Notes: generated from the letters alone by a model not told the origin. DNA of 64,000 nt from Rhizobiaceae bacterium (GCA_023953905.1 JAMLJA010000013.1:62001-126000); one strand, 5' to 3'; counted from the first letter of the stretch, positions 46,070 to 56,928 are shown. Program-made: numbers and translations.

Positions 46070-46888
46070 CTAAAAAGTGAAGTCGAAACGATATGTGGCC
46101 GACAAACCGATGGTAAACTGATCCACGGAGCCACGCTCCTTGACCAGGCTTGAATCCGCGGCTTCGCCCTCAAGACGGGCGTATTCCCCGAAGAGGCTGG
46201 TTGTGATCTTGTCGGTCGCCTGCCACGTGACCGCGCCACCGAAGCCGTACGATTTCAGGCCACCATCATTCGGGTCGAAGACGCTGAGCCCCGATGCGGC
46301 CGACTCGGCAGCATTCACTCCGTAGTAAGTGTCGAAGTAGTTCTCCGAGGCGAACGAAGCGCGAGGACCGGCGGACAGGCGAATTGTCGGCGTCACGTCG
46401 TAGAACACATCGGCTGCCAAATCTCCCACGAACGCGTCATGCGTGCGAATACCGTGGCGCAGTTCGCCGCGGATGCGCATCCAGTCCGTCGGATAAACTT
46501 CAGCGAAGATGCCCAGCTCACCGCCCCAACGAACAGGGTCCAGTCCTTTAAGGTCGTCCGAATCGTCGTCATCACGGCCAAAAAGGATCTTGCCCGCAAG
46601 ACCGGCGCGGAACGTGCCATTGTCGATCAAGCCAATGGAGATATTGTCGTTGCGCGACGAGAATTTCGTGACGGTGCCAGTGCGCCCCACCGAAACAAGT
46701 GGAACGGCACGGAAGACCATCTTGTCCGCGCCTTCATACCCCGGTGCGAAATAGCCAGATGCTCCAAGGGTAACAGACCAGCTACCGGAAAGCAGACCAC
46801 CCTCCTCCCCGCCCTCGGAATAAGTGTCGGCCGCGTGCGCGACACCGGAAAGGAGCACGAGAGTCGTTGCAAGGAGGGTGCGGATCAT
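46070..46888 (-). CDS. MipA/OmpV family outer-membrane protein
   Basis: 272 aa with a signal peptide (LLATTLVLLSGVAHA) and a beta-barrel pattern of alternating aromatic strands ending in a terminal Phe (YRFDFTF), the outer-membrane insertion signal. Features such as WSVTLGASGYFAPGYEGADK and LSAGPRASFASENYFDTYYG match the MipA/OmpV family, a presumed scaffold or porin-like barrel. It is monocistronic. Its ligand is unknown. Confidence 0.9.
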   Translation of the reverse strand: MIRTLLATTLVLLSGVAHAADTYSEGGEEGGLLSGSWSVTLGASGYFAPGYEGADKMVFRAVPLVSVGRTGTVTKFSSRNDNISIGLIDNGTFRAGLAGKILFGRDDDDSDDLKGLDPVRWGGELGIFAEVYPTDWMRIRGELRHGIRTHDAFVGDLAADVFYDVTPTIRLSAGPRASFASENYFDTYYGVNAAESAASGLSVFDPNDGGLKSYGFGGAVTWQATDKITTSLFGEYARLEGEAADSSLVKERGSVDQFTIGLSATYRFDFTF

Positions 46889-46995
46889 ACAAGCGGTCCA
46901 GTCGTGATGTACTTTACAAGGCAGTCGCCCAGTTCTCCACGCGTATCATGAAAAATGGCTTAAAATGCCGTCCAGGGCGACGGCTTCATACCTTG

Positions 46996-47982
46996 TCAGA
47001 ATGCAATAGCGACGTCCAGATCGGAATAGGGCCTCACGCCTCCAAGCAACGCGCGGGCCTGCGCCTCATCCTTCTTCATTTGCTCAAGCAGGGCGTCCAG
47101 CCCGTCAAATTTCTCCTCGCCGCGCAGATGGCCGAAAAACGACACCGCACACGTTTCGCCATACAGATTATCGGAGAAATCGAACACGAAGGTTTCAAGC
47201 AGTGGCTCACCATCTGATTCAACAGTCGGGCGGCGGCCGAAACTCGCGACGCCGTCATGCAACGAGCCATCGGCCCTGCGAAGCCTCACCGCATAAATGC
47301 CGTGCGCGAGCCCGTTTTCACTCGGCAAAACCATATTGGCAGTGGGAAAGCCCAGAGTGCGCCCCAGCTGACGGCCCTGTGTTATCGGAGCCTCGACAGT
47401 ATAGCGGTATCCGAGCAGGCCGGCTGCCTCGGCAACATTTCCTTCACCAAGGACGGCGCGTATGCGGCTCGACGATATGATCTCGGCCCCTTCGTCGCGG
47501 AAGGCATCGACCAGCGCAACACCAAATCCCCTTGCCTCCCCAGCCGCCATCAGGAATGCAGGGCCTCCCTGACGGTTCTTGCCGAAGTGGAAGTCGAAGC
47601 CTGTGACCGCCTGCGAAATGCCCAGATTGGCGACAAGCGTCTCATCGACAAACTGATCGGCGGGATGGCCTGCAAACTCGGGCGTAAAGGGTTGCTCGAT
47701 GACCGCATCAAAGCCCAGGGTTCCCAGTAGCTTGGCACGCATAGCTGGCGGAGTCAGGATATAGATCGGCTGCTCCGGGTGAAAGACCGAGCGCGGATGC
47801 GGGTCAAATGTCAGCACGAGGGCCGCCACGCCGCGTCGCTTCGCATCGGCAAGCGCCCTGTCCAGAACGGCTCTGTGACCACGGTGAACGCCATCGAAAT
47901 TGCCGATGGCCACGACCCCACCCCTTAAGGCGTCCGGAAGATTGTCGGCTCCCGGCACGCGCTGGATCGATAATGTCGGCAC
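46996..47982 (-). CDS. ribF: bifunctional riboflavin kinase / FAD synthetase
   Basis: 328 aa. The N-terminal nucleotidyltransferase domain has GNFDGVHRGHRAVLDRAL and the ISSSRIRAVLGEG motif. The C-terminal kinase domain has GRQLGRTLGFPTANM. The enzyme converts riboflavin to FMN and then FAD in the cytoplasm. There is no FMN riboswitch visible nearby. It begins 8 bp after the HAD phosphatase gene, which therefore lies upstream in the same unit. Confidence 0.96.
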   Translation of the reverse strand: MPTLSIQRVPGADNLPDALRGGVVAIGNFDGVHRGHRAVLDRALADAKRRGVAALVLTFDPHPRSVFHPEQPIYILTPPAMRAKLLGTLGFDAVIEQPFTPEFAGHPADQFVDETLVANLGISQAVTGFDFHFGKNRQGGPAFLMAAGEARGFGVALVDAFRDEGAEIISSSRIRAVLGEGNVAEAAGLLGYRYTVEAPITQGRQLGRTLGFPTANMVLPSENGLAHGIYAVRLRRADGSLHDGVASFGRRPTVESDGEPLLETFVFDFSDNLYGETCAVSFFGHLRGEEKFDGLDALLEQMKKDEAQARALLGGVRPYSDLDVAIAF

Positions 47983-47990
47983 GTGTCGCC

Positions 47991-48854
47991 TCAGCGAAGT
48001 TTCGGGATGACCGCCACCGGATGGTGGCCGTGCTTTTCGAGGAACGCAGCCAGCCGATCCACATCTGGCGCCTGCGCTTCTTCTCCATATTCCCGCGTAT
48101 GAATACCGCCGGTGACATAAAGAACGTCGATGCCATTGGCCTCCGCGCCCTTCACATCGGTCAGCATGCCGTCGCCGATGGCAAGGACCCGCGTGCGGTC
48201 GATCTCGTGTCCGATCACCTCCTGCGCTGCTCCCAGCGCGGCATCATAGATCGGCCGGTGTGGCTTGCCCGCAATAAGGGTGCGTCCGCCCAACTGCGCG
48301 TAATCGCGCGCCAGTGCACCGGCGCACCATATGATCGTGTCTCCCCGCTCAACCACGATATCGGGATTGGCGCATATGAAAGGCAGATCGCGGGCGCGCA
48401 GCCTCTGCAACATCTCAGCATAGTCGTCCGGCGTCTCGTTGGTATCGTCAAAGAGACCGGTGCAGACGACGCCCGACGCTTCGAACTCCTCGACCACCTC
48501 GATATCCAGCCCTTCATAGAGCGTCAGGTCCCGCTCTGGTCCCAGATGAAAGATTCGGCGCGGTCCGTTGCGCACGAGTTCGCGCGTCACATCGCCGGAC
48601 GTAACAATTCGGTCCCAGGCATCATCCGGGACGCCGAGATGACGCATTTGCTTGACGATGGGTGGGTACTGGCGCGGCGCATTGGTGATGAGCACTACAG
48701 CAATGCCTTTGGCGCGCGCCTGCTGCAGCGCCGATATGGCAGCTGCAAACGAGCGCTCACCATTGTGCAGGACGCCCCACACATCGCAGAAAATTGCCGC
48801 GTAGCCATCCTCGACCTCGGCGAGCGCCGAGATCATTTTGGGCGAACCCACCAT
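47991..48854 (-). CDS. HAD-family sugar/nucleotide phosphatase (TIGR01459 type)
   Basis: 287 aa from ATG 48854 (AAGGA site 6 nt upstream). The HAD motifs are FCDVWGVLHNGERSF (nucleophile Asp), VVLITNAPRQ, and GDGMLTDVKGAEANGID near the C-terminus. These match the NagD-like subclass widespread in alphaproteobacteria. Coupling to ribF through an 8-bp gap suggests flavin or nucleotide metabolism, for instance dephosphorylation of a flavin precursor; this is only inference. Confidence 0.88.
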   Translation of the reverse strand: MVGSPKMISALAEVEDGYAAIFCDVWGVLHNGERSFAAAISALQQARAKGIAVVLITNAPRQYPPIVKQMRHLGVPDDAWDRIVTSGDVTRELVRNGPRRIFHLGPERDLTLYEGLDIEVVEEFEASGVVCTGLFDDTNETPDDYAEMLQRLRARDLPFICANPDIVVERGDTIIWCAGALARDYAQLGGRTLIAGKPHRPIYDAALGAAQEVIGHEIDRTRVLAIGDGMLTDVKGAEANGIDVLYVTGGIHTREYGEEAQAPDVDRLAAFLEKHGHHPVAVIPKLR

Positions 48855-49032
48855 TTTAATCCTTCCCCGAAAAATCGATCATCTCTTTCCGGACGCGACA
48901 CGGAATTAACCGAAGGCATTCACCCTGTCACCAGCTTTCGCTTAACAGCGCGTGGCTCGTCGGACTATGTCGACCTTCCACACACTCCATTTGGGCACCA
49001 AAACGCGTATCGATGAACGGTTAGGACGGAAC

Positions 49033-50190
49033 ATGGTTCGCCTCTTGTCGGCGATTATTCTGATTGCCTTCGTTGCCGCTGCAGCTTCATCCCTGTTGAC
49101 GGGCATCGGAAGCGACCAGGCGTCGGAACGGCAGCTGGCATTGGCTGCTGGCGTGGCGCTTGCTTTGGCGAGCGTCGCAGCTCTCGCTGCCCTGGCTGCC
49201 TATTGGCGGGCGAATGCACTGGCGGGCGAAGTCCGCAGATTGGCTGCGGCCGTAGACTCCGCCCTTCGCGCCAATCCCGCGGCCCAGGGCTCCGCCTCCG
49301 CCGCGCCGATAAGGGCCGATACGATAGTTCCCGCAGCGTCAGTCTTGGCAATGGCCCCCGAAATGGAAGACGCGGCGCCATCCTCCGCGGACGCTCGTGC
49401 GGGAACGAGTAACAATGTGGTTCAACTCGCAGCCCGCAAAGGCGTGCATCGGCGCAAGAAGGCAGCGGCTCCACTCCCAGGCAACCTCGCGTCGCAAACG
49501 GACGCCGTAGAACTCAGCCTCCAGCCCATCATATCGGCAACAACCGGCAGGACCGCCGGGTTCGATGTCTTCCGCAGCTTGCATGACGGGGACACATTTC
49601 GCGATCTACGCACCAGCACTGGTGCTCCGGACGGCATAGAGAAGGCCACGTTCGAACGTGAGACGTTGGAGGCCGCGATCCGGGCCGGGCGAAGGCGGAC
49701 GGGCGCGAGCGCAGACAATCCCCTTTATGTGGCGATCTCTGAAGCTCTTCTGCATTCGCCCGATGAATTGACGAGCCTGTTGAAGCTGGTCAACAGCTAT
49801 CCCGTCGTGGCTGAAATCATCGTCATTTGCATCGAGGCCGATCGGCTCACGGCAAAATCAGCTACTAGCAAGGCAATCGCGCGACTGACGCAGGCCGGAT
49901 TTCGGCTTGCGCTCTGCCTCGACGAGGATATTTCCCCGCCCGGGCTCTCCAGTCCTGCGCTAAGCTGCGTCCGGATTTCAGCCGCGCGCCTCATGCAGGC
50001 CGATCACGAAGATGTTGCAGCATTGGTGAAACAGGTCGCTGATCGACAAGCCAGGTTCGTGGCCACGAACGTTGAGAGCGAATCCGAAGCTGTGGCTCTG
50101 CTCGACCGTGGCGTGGATCTTATGATCGGCGGGCATTTCTGCGAACCGCGTCGACTAAAGCCGGAGGCAAGCGCCGAAGCGGCGCGCTGA
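49033..50190 (+). CDS. membrane-anchored degenerate EAL-domain protein
   Basis: 385 aa from ATG 49033, chosen for the AGGACGG ribosome site; starts at 48952 or 48967 are possible. Two N-terminal helices (LLSAIILIAFVAAAASSLL and LALAAGVALALASVAALAAL) anchor it. A low-complexity Ala-rich linker follows, then an EAL-like domain beginning ELSLQPIISATTGRTAGFDVF. The Glu-Ala-Leu motif is replaced by Phe-Asp-Val, and downstream metal ligands are absent. It probably cannot hydrolyse c-di-GMP but may bind a nucleotide or partner. It is adjacent to two TadG-like genes. Confidence 0.75.
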   Translation: MVRLLSAIILIAFVAAAASSLLTGIGSDQASERQLALAAGVALALASVAALAALAAYWRANALAGEVRRLAAAVDSALRANPAAQGSASAAPIRADTIVPAASVLAMAPEMEDAAPSSADARAGTSNNVVQLAARKGVHRRKKAAAPLPGNLASQTDAVELSLQPIISATTGRTAGFDVFRSLHDGDTFRDLRTSTGAPDGIEKATFERETLEAAIRAGRRRTGASADNPLYVAISEALLHSPDELTSLLKLVNSYPVVAEIIVICIEADRLTAKSATSKAIARLTQAGFRLALCLDEDISPPGLSSPALSCVRISAARLMQADHEDVAALVKQVADRQARFVATNVESESEAVALLDRGVDLMIGGHFCEPRRLKPEASAEAAR

Positions 50191-50300
50191 GGTAGGGTGC
50201 GCATTGCGAAGTCATGCGAGGCGATAAGGTGAATAAAGCCTGACCGTTGCCGTCCTGATTTTAGGGGATACTCACAGCGTTATATTAAACGTTTTGGAGC

Positions 50301-52229
50301 ATGGTGGCTGACCAAACTCGGGCGAAAAGGTTTTGGGCGATGTTCGGGAAGTTCCTAAGAGACACCCGTGGCAATTTTGCAATGTTGACCGGCATCGTCA
50401 TGGTCCCGTTGCTCGGCGGACTCGCGCTTGCCATCGATTATGTCGATATGTCGCGTCAAAGGCAGATGACGCTCAATGCGCTGGACGCCGCAACGATGGC
50501 GACGGCACGCCGCATTCTTGAGGGTGCGTCGGATTCTCAGGTGCGCCAATATGCGCGCGAGTTCTTCGACGCCAATTTGGCCGCGGTCAAACCCAAGGAT
50601 GTGGATCTCGACATATTCCTGCCCGCCAATATCGGTGGTGGCGGCCGCGTCAAGCTGGTCGCGCATATGCGCTATGAGGCGCAATTCCTGCCACCTTTTC
50701 GGGCGCTCCTCAACAAAACACATGTGACCGACGACACGCCGCTCGAGCTGCAGGCAAGTTCGGAGGTCCAGCTCAAGAATACGGTCGAAGTGGCGCTCGT
50801 ACTCGATAATTCGGGCTCGATGGACTATTATGGCGCCGGATCGGGCAAGAAGCGATTGGATCTTCTTAAGACAGCAGCCAAGGATCTTGTCGACAAGCTC
50901 GCGGCAACAGCCCAGATCATGAAGCAGGTCGAAAAGCCGGTCCAGTTCTCGCTGGTGCCGTTTGCCGCCTCGGTAAATATTGGATCAAGCAATAGCGGTG
51001 AGTGGTGGATGGATACGAAGGGCCTGTCTTCGATCCATCATGAAAATTTCGACTGGTCGACCATGCCGACCAACAAAAAGATAACGAAGGACACCGACGG
51101 CATCTACAAAAAGCGCGGGTCCGGCTGGGGCGCGCAGGATGGTCAGACCGTTTCCCGCTTTACATTGTACGACGACCTGAGGCGCTGCAAGAACTCGAGC
51201 TGTTCATCCACCGTTGCCGCCGCCTCATGGAGTGGCTGCGTGGAAAGTCGGCCTTTCCCCTACAACACAAACGATGAAAAGCCCAACGCAGCTGCGCCAG
51301 ACACGCTATATGTGCCAATGTTCGGCCCCGACGAGGCGGGCGACTTCAATTATAATGCCAGCAGCAGAGACAATCTGGTCAATTTCAACGCCTACAACAC
51401 CTGGTGGAATGACGACTGGGGCAACAACAGCGTTTCATCCTCAGAGGCGAAGTCACGCCAGCGTAATGCGGAGAAGTATTTCATACCCTTGCCATCCGGA
51501 TATTCTGCACCCTCGTCAGATGACGGGCCGAACGCCAGTTGCACCACAACCGCGATCACTCCGCTCACCGACGTGACCGTTTCGGCCGGCGTCACGAAGG
51601 TGAAGAACGCCATCGACGCCATGCAGGCGACAGGCGCGACCAATGTTCCCGAAGGCATTGCGTGGGGATGGCGCACACTTTCCAGTCAGGCGCCGTTTAC
51701 CGGCGGAAGGTCTGAAACCGAACGCGGCAATGACAAGGTCATTATCGTGCTGACGGACGGAGCGAACACCTACTACACCCCCTCATCGCTGGGCTCTTCG
51801 GACTACGCCGGAAACCAGTCGATCTACTCGGCATATGGCTATGCGCGTTTGAACAACGGAAACCCTGGCCGCATCTTTAGTGGCACATCGAGCGCGGTGA
51901 GCAAGACTGACTTTTCCAACAGCAACTATTCCAAAGCGATGAACGAGCAGTTCCTGAAGACCTGCGAGAATGCGAATGGGGGCGACACGGGCGGCTACGG
52001 CGCCAACATCATCATCATGACCGTTGCACTTGACCTGAATGCTTCGCAGTCTGCAGACTCCGAACAGCTCTCGATGTTGAAGAAATGCGCCTCGAGATCG
52101 CGCTATGCGCGCGATCCAGACGATCTAAGCAAGGGCAAAAAGCTGTTCTGGAATGCCACGAGCAATACCTTGTCGCAGACTTTCAAGGAAATAGCCGACG
52201 AGCTTTCCAACCTTCGTTTCGTCAGCTGA
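50301..52229 (+). CDS. TadG-like pilus protein with von Willebrand A domain (copy 1)
   Basis: 642 aa. The N-terminus (DTRGNFAMLTGIVMVPLLGG) is a TadE/TadG-like pseudopilin segment with a single membrane helix. The rest is a large extracytoplasmic vWA-type domain with the metal motif VLDNSGSM and VIIVLTDGAN. TadG proteins are secreted through or associated with Flp/Tad pili. A terminator follows at about 52250. It has a tandem paralogue 200 bp downstream; the two share long colinear segments such as WGWRTLSS and FTGGR-ETERGNDK. No other tad genes are present in the window. Confidence 0.85.
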   Translation: MVADQTRAKRFWAMFGKFLRDTRGNFAMLTGIVMVPLLGGLALAIDYVDMSRQRQMTLNALDAATMATARRILEGASDSQVRQYAREFFDANLAAVKPKDVDLDIFLPANIGGGGRVKLVAHMRYEAQFLPPFRALLNKTHVTDDTPLELQASSEVQLKNTVEVALVLDNSGSMDYYGAGSGKKRLDLLKTAAKDLVDKLAATAQIMKQVEKPVQFSLVPFAASVNIGSSNSGEWWMDTKGLSSIHHENFDWSTMPTNKKITKDTDGIYKKRGSGWGAQDGQTVSRFTLYDDLRRCKNSSCSSTVAAASWSGCVESRPFPYNTNDEKPNAAAPDTLYVPMFGPDEAGDFNYNASSRDNLVNFNAYNTWWNDDWGNNSVSSSEAKSRQRNAEKYFIPLPSGYSAPSSDDGPNASCTTTAITPLTDVTVSAGVTKVKNAIDAMQATGATNVPEGIAWGWRTLSSQAPFTGGRSETERGNDKVIIVLTDGANTYYTPSSLGSSDYAGNQSIYSAYGYARLNNGNPGRIFSGTSSAVSKTDFSNSNYSKAMNEQFLKTCENANGGDTGGYGANIIIMTVALDLNASQSADSEQLSMLKKCASRSRYARDPDDLSKGKKLFWNATSNTLSQTFKEIADELSNLRFVS

Positions 52230-52249
52230 TCGATTGCGCGGACCTCTAT

Positions 52250-52283
52250 AAAGGCGCTTCGTCCAGGACGGAGCGCCTTTTGT
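52250..52283 (+). terminator. rho-independent terminator between the two TadG-like genes
   Basis: AAAGGCGCTTCGTCC pairs with AGGACGGAGCGCCTTT with one mismatch in the stem, followed by TTTTGTC. It lies just past the copy-1 stop and shows that the second gene has its own promoter. Confidence 0.85.
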
Positions 52284-52427
52284 CTGCAGGCAAAGGCGGC
52301 GCGTAAACGCCTCGCTCCCATCCCGATAGTTAATGACCAGTCAAGTCCGCGCCGAGAATGCAAGTGCCGAAAAAAACCGGACTTTCAGTCCTGCATTGTA
52401 TCGGTCGCATGAACGTTCGCTGACGAG

Positions 52428-54419
52428 ATGCTTGTTGGGGTCATCTACGTAATGCTGAGATTCTGGAACGATCGCCAAGGCAATTACGGTATGCTCTTCG
52501 CCATCGCGATGGTGCCGATCATGGGTGGATTGGCGCTCGCCGTGGATTATCAGGAGATCAGCAGCCAGAGGCAGGCGACGCTCAACGCGCTTGACGCCGC
52601 CGGCATTGCGACAGCCCGTTTTATTGTCTCGGGTGCAAGCGACGCCGAAGTAATCAGCTATGCAAACAAGTTCTTCAAGGCCAATCTGAGCAGCGCCGTC
52701 GACCCCGACAAAACCAAGCTGTCTGTCGTGCTCCCAAGCAATCAGGCAGGAGGTGGCACCCTCAAGCTGACGGCCGACCTCGACTATCGCCCGTACTTCT
52801 ACAACGTTTTCACGGATCTTCTTAATCGTGACAAGGGCGGCAACGATGAGGCTATCGGAATTTCCGCCAGCACGGAGATTCGCCTGAAAAATACCCTCGA
52901 GGTGGCGCTCGTTCTCGACAATTCGGGCTCGATGAAGGATCTGGGCTCAGGTTCGGGACAGAAACGCATTGACCTGCTGAAGGTCGCCGCCAAGCAGCTT
53001 GTAGATACGTTGGCGCTTCAGGCCAATCTCATCAAGCAGGTCGACAAGCCCGTTCAGTTCAGCCTGGTGCCGTTCGCAGCGTCGGTGAATGTCGGACCCC
53101 AGAATGCCGTCAAGCCATGGATGGACACGGACGGAATCTCGCCGGTTCATCAGGAGAATTTCAACTGGTCGTCCATGTCGAGCGGAGACAAGAGAGCGGC
53201 CCACCACAACGGCGTGTGGACCAAGGAAGGCAGCGGCTGGGGCGGTGAGGAGGGCGAAATCCTGACGCGCTTCAGTCTCTACAAAGACATGCGGCATGTA
53301 AGCTCGCGCGAATGGGTCGTGACCGGACGGGAATATGTCTGCACCAGATATGACTGGAAGGGGCGCTGCACCGACGGACGCTGGCAGGATACCGGCTATT
53401 ATGACGAGACCATCACACCATTTGCCAGTTGGCAGGGCTGTGTCGAGGCTCGACCATATCCCCACAATACCACCGACTCGGCGCCCAATGCTATGCGCAA
53501 CGAGGTGGGCGTTGTGTCGGGCGATCCGGCCACGCTCTTTGTGCCCATGTTCGCGCCGGATGAACCCGGCGACAGATGGGACGCTCCCGGAGACCCTCAG
53601 CGAGACAATTTCAGCGCCGCAAACAATTGGTGGAACGACGGAAACATCAGTGGCGGCCAGGCCCGACTTCGCAACATGTCGAAGTATTTCGACGTCCGTC
53701 CATTCGGAGCAACCTCTCCTCAGGGCAGCGGCCCCAACTACAGTTGCACCACCAATCCGCTGACCGAACTTGTAGACGTTTCGCAACCGGCGGGGCTCAA
53801 TTCGATCAAGTCGGCCATCGACGCGATGGCCCCCAATGGCGCCACCAACGTTCCTGAAGGCATCGCGTGGGGCTGGCGCACGCTTTCCAGCACCGAGCCC
53901 TTCACGGGCGGAAGACCGGAGACGGAGCGTGGCAACGACAAGGTCGTGATCGTGCTGACCGATGGGGCGAACACATATTACACCCCCGGCTCGCTCAACT
54001 ATTCAGATCCTGCCGATTCAAAATCCACCTATTCGGCTTATGGCTACATGAAGCCGGGCTACAATGGCACCAATACATCCAGGCTCTTCATGGGTGTGTC
54101 TGGTGCGGTGGGTCAGTTCGACTATTCGAACGGCAATTATTCAAACGCAATGAACGAACAGATGGCAAAGCTGTGCGCCAACGCCAAGGATTCAAAAATC
54201 CTCTTGATGACCGTTGCGCTCGATCTCGACTCGACCAAGCCATCGGAAAGCGCTCAGATAGATGCGCTGAAGAGTTGCTCTTCGGATTCGCGCTTTCGCA
54301 AGGACCCTGCCGATCCATCGAAGCCCGCCAAGCTGTTCTGGAACGCAACCGGCAGCAACCTGTCAGAAAAATTCAAGGAAATCGCCGACGAGCTGTCGAA
54401 CCTTCGTATCGTGAGCTGA
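52428..54419 (+). CDS. TadG-like pilus protein with von Willebrand A domain (copy 2)
   Basis: 663 aa (ATG 52428; ATG 52452 is an alternative that removes eight residues). It is a paralogue of the preceding gene: TadE/TadG N-terminus (WNDRQGNYGMLFAIAMVPIM), vWA metal motif VLDNSGSM and the C-terminal KLFWNATGSNLSEKFKE segment shared with copy 1 (KLFWNATSNTLSQTFKE). It carries an extra loop between about 280 and 340 with aromatic and Cys residues (CTRYDWKGRCTD). Duplication and divergence are clear. It is probably a surface or pilus-associated adhesin-like protein. Confidence 0.85.
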   Translation: MLVGVIYVMLRFWNDRQGNYGMLFAIAMVPIMGGLALAVDYQEISSQRQATLNALDAAGIATARFIVSGASDAEVISYANKFFKANLSSAVDPDKTKLSVVLPSNQAGGGTLKLTADLDYRPYFYNVFTDLLNRDKGGNDEAIGISASTEIRLKNTLEVALVLDNSGSMKDLGSGSGQKRIDLLKVAAKQLVDTLALQANLIKQVDKPVQFSLVPFAASVNVGPQNAVKPWMDTDGISPVHQENFNWSSMSSGDKRAAHHNGVWTKEGSGWGGEEGEILTRFSLYKDMRHVSSREWVVTGREYVCTRYDWKGRCTDGRWQDTGYYDETITPFASWQGCVEARPYPHNTTDSAPNAMRNEVGVVSGDPATLFVPMFAPDEPGDRWDAPGDPQRDNFSAANNWWNDGNISGGQARLRNMSKYFDVRPFGATSPQGSGPNYSCTTNPLTELVDVSQPAGLNSIKSAIDAMAPNGATNVPEGIAWGWRTLSSTEPFTGGRPETERGNDKVVIVLTDGANTYYTPGSLNYSDPADSKSTYSAYGYMKPGYNGTNTSRLFMGVSGAVGQFDYSNGNYSNAMNEQMAKLCANAKDSKILLMTVALDLDSTKPSESAQIDALKSCSSDSRFRKDPADPSKPAKLFWNATGSNLSEKFKEIADELSNLRIVS

Positions 54420-54610
54420 CGCGTGCGGAGCGCGAGCGATCACACTGCATGGCGCCAAAACGCGCGTAGTCTGCGGCTTTCTACCCCGTAAATCTATCCG
54501 CGACCTTGCAATCGCGACATCACCTCCCTACCTGCGCCGTGCGGAACTTGCGCTGCAAAATTCCGCATCTGGCAGGCATGCAAAATGCCCTTCAGACGTC
54601 GCTCCAAAGC

Positions 54611-54642
54611 CTTGACATCGCAATTTCGACCGCATATTTCAG
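54611..54642 (+). promoter_or_regulatory. groES promoter, overlapping sigma-70 and RpoH-type signals
   Basis: TTGACA at 54612-54617 with a 17-bp spacer to TATTTC resembles a housekeeping promoter. The same bases read as CTTG-N18-CATATTTCAG, one mismatch from the RpoH pattern. The CIRCE operator begins 8 bp downstream. Confidence 0.7.
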
Positions 54643-54649
54643 CGGCACA

Positions 54650-54676
54650 TTAGCACTCACCGAAAGCGAGTGCTAA
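54650..54676 (+). promoter_or_regulatory. CIRCE operator for HrcA
   Basis: TTAGCACTC, nine bases, GAGTGCTAA: a perfect match to the CIRCE consensus bound by the HrcA repressor. It lies between the promoter and the groES ATG. This gives dual heat-shock control with RpoH. Confidence 0.97.
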
Positions 54677-54732
54677 TACCCGACAAAGGTCGGGAGAAGC
54701 GATTTTAATCATCCGTGTCGAGGACATATCAC

Positions 54733-55029
54733 ATGGCAAAGTCGAAGTTCCGCCCGCTTCATGACCGAGTGGTCGTAAAGCGCGTCGATTCCGAAGAGAA
54801 GACCAAAGGCGGCATCATCATTCCGGACACCGCCAAGGAAAAGCCGCAGGAAGGCGAAGTCATCGCTGTCGGTTCCGGCGCCCGCGACGAAGCAGGCAAG
54901 CTCGTCCCGCTGGACGTGAAGGCTGGCGATCGCGTTCTGTTCGGCAAGTGGTCGGGCACCGAAGTGAAGCTCAATGGCGAGGACCTTCTGATCATGAAGG
55001 AATCCGACATCATGGGCATCATCGGCTGA
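54733..55029 (+). CDS. groES: co-chaperonin GroES
   Basis: 98 aa starting at [17 protein letters not shown]; the frame extended to 54715 is not needed. The mobile loop ([19 protein letters not shown]) and the [15 protein letters not shown]-terminus are canonical. GroES caps GroEL. It is the first gene of the groESL operon, 60 bp before groEL, and is controlled by CIRCE. Confidence 0.99.
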   Translation: MAKSKFRPLHDRVVVKRVDSEEKTKGGIIIPDTAKEKPQEGEVIAVGSGARDEAGKLVPLDVKAGDRVLFGKWSGTEVKLNGEDLLIMKESDIMGIIG

Positions 55030-55086
55030 TCGTTCTATTCACCCGCACCATCCAATTTGAGATACGGGCCTTTGGCCCAGGAGTAA

Positions 55087-56733
<1,647 letters not shown>

Positions 56734-56780
56734 GCCCTACCCCGGAACATTTCCGGGGAGCTCCAAGGCTCATTTTTGTG

Positions 56781-56812
56781 AAGAGGGCGGTCGCAAGGCC
56801 GCCCTCTTTGCG
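56781..56812 (+). terminator. rho-independent terminator of groESL
   Basis: AAGAGGGCGG / CCGCCCTCTT form a 10-bp stem with an 8-nt loop and a short T tract after it. A second smaller hairpin (CCCCGGAACATTTCCGGGG) precedes it at about 56741-56759. Confidence 0.85.
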
Positions 56813-56858
56813 TTCTCACAGGCCGATTTAGACAGAGAGCCATTCTGGACTTATTTTT

Positions 56859-56894
56859 ACCCGGATATTTTAATTGCATAATTAAAATCCGGGT
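56859..56894. repeat. AT-rich near-perfect palindrome upstream of the GIY-YIG gene
   Basis: ACCCGG, a 2-nt bulge, ATTTTAATT, a GCAT loop, AATTAAAAT, CCGGGT: 15 paired bases with one bulge. It ends 34 bp before the start codon at 56929. Its AT-rich core in a GC-rich genome and its position suggest an operator or promoter element. Confidence 0.65.
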
Positions 56895-56928
56895 GATATT
56901 CGGCGCTTCTAGTCTTGGGAAGCGAACG

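Larger units (their letters stand above)
54420..54732. other. upstream region of groESL
   Basis: Roughly 313 bp. The first 190 bp hold no recognisable gene or site. The last part contains the heat-shock promoter (54611-54642) and the CIRCE operator (54650-54676) listed separately. Confidence 0.7.
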
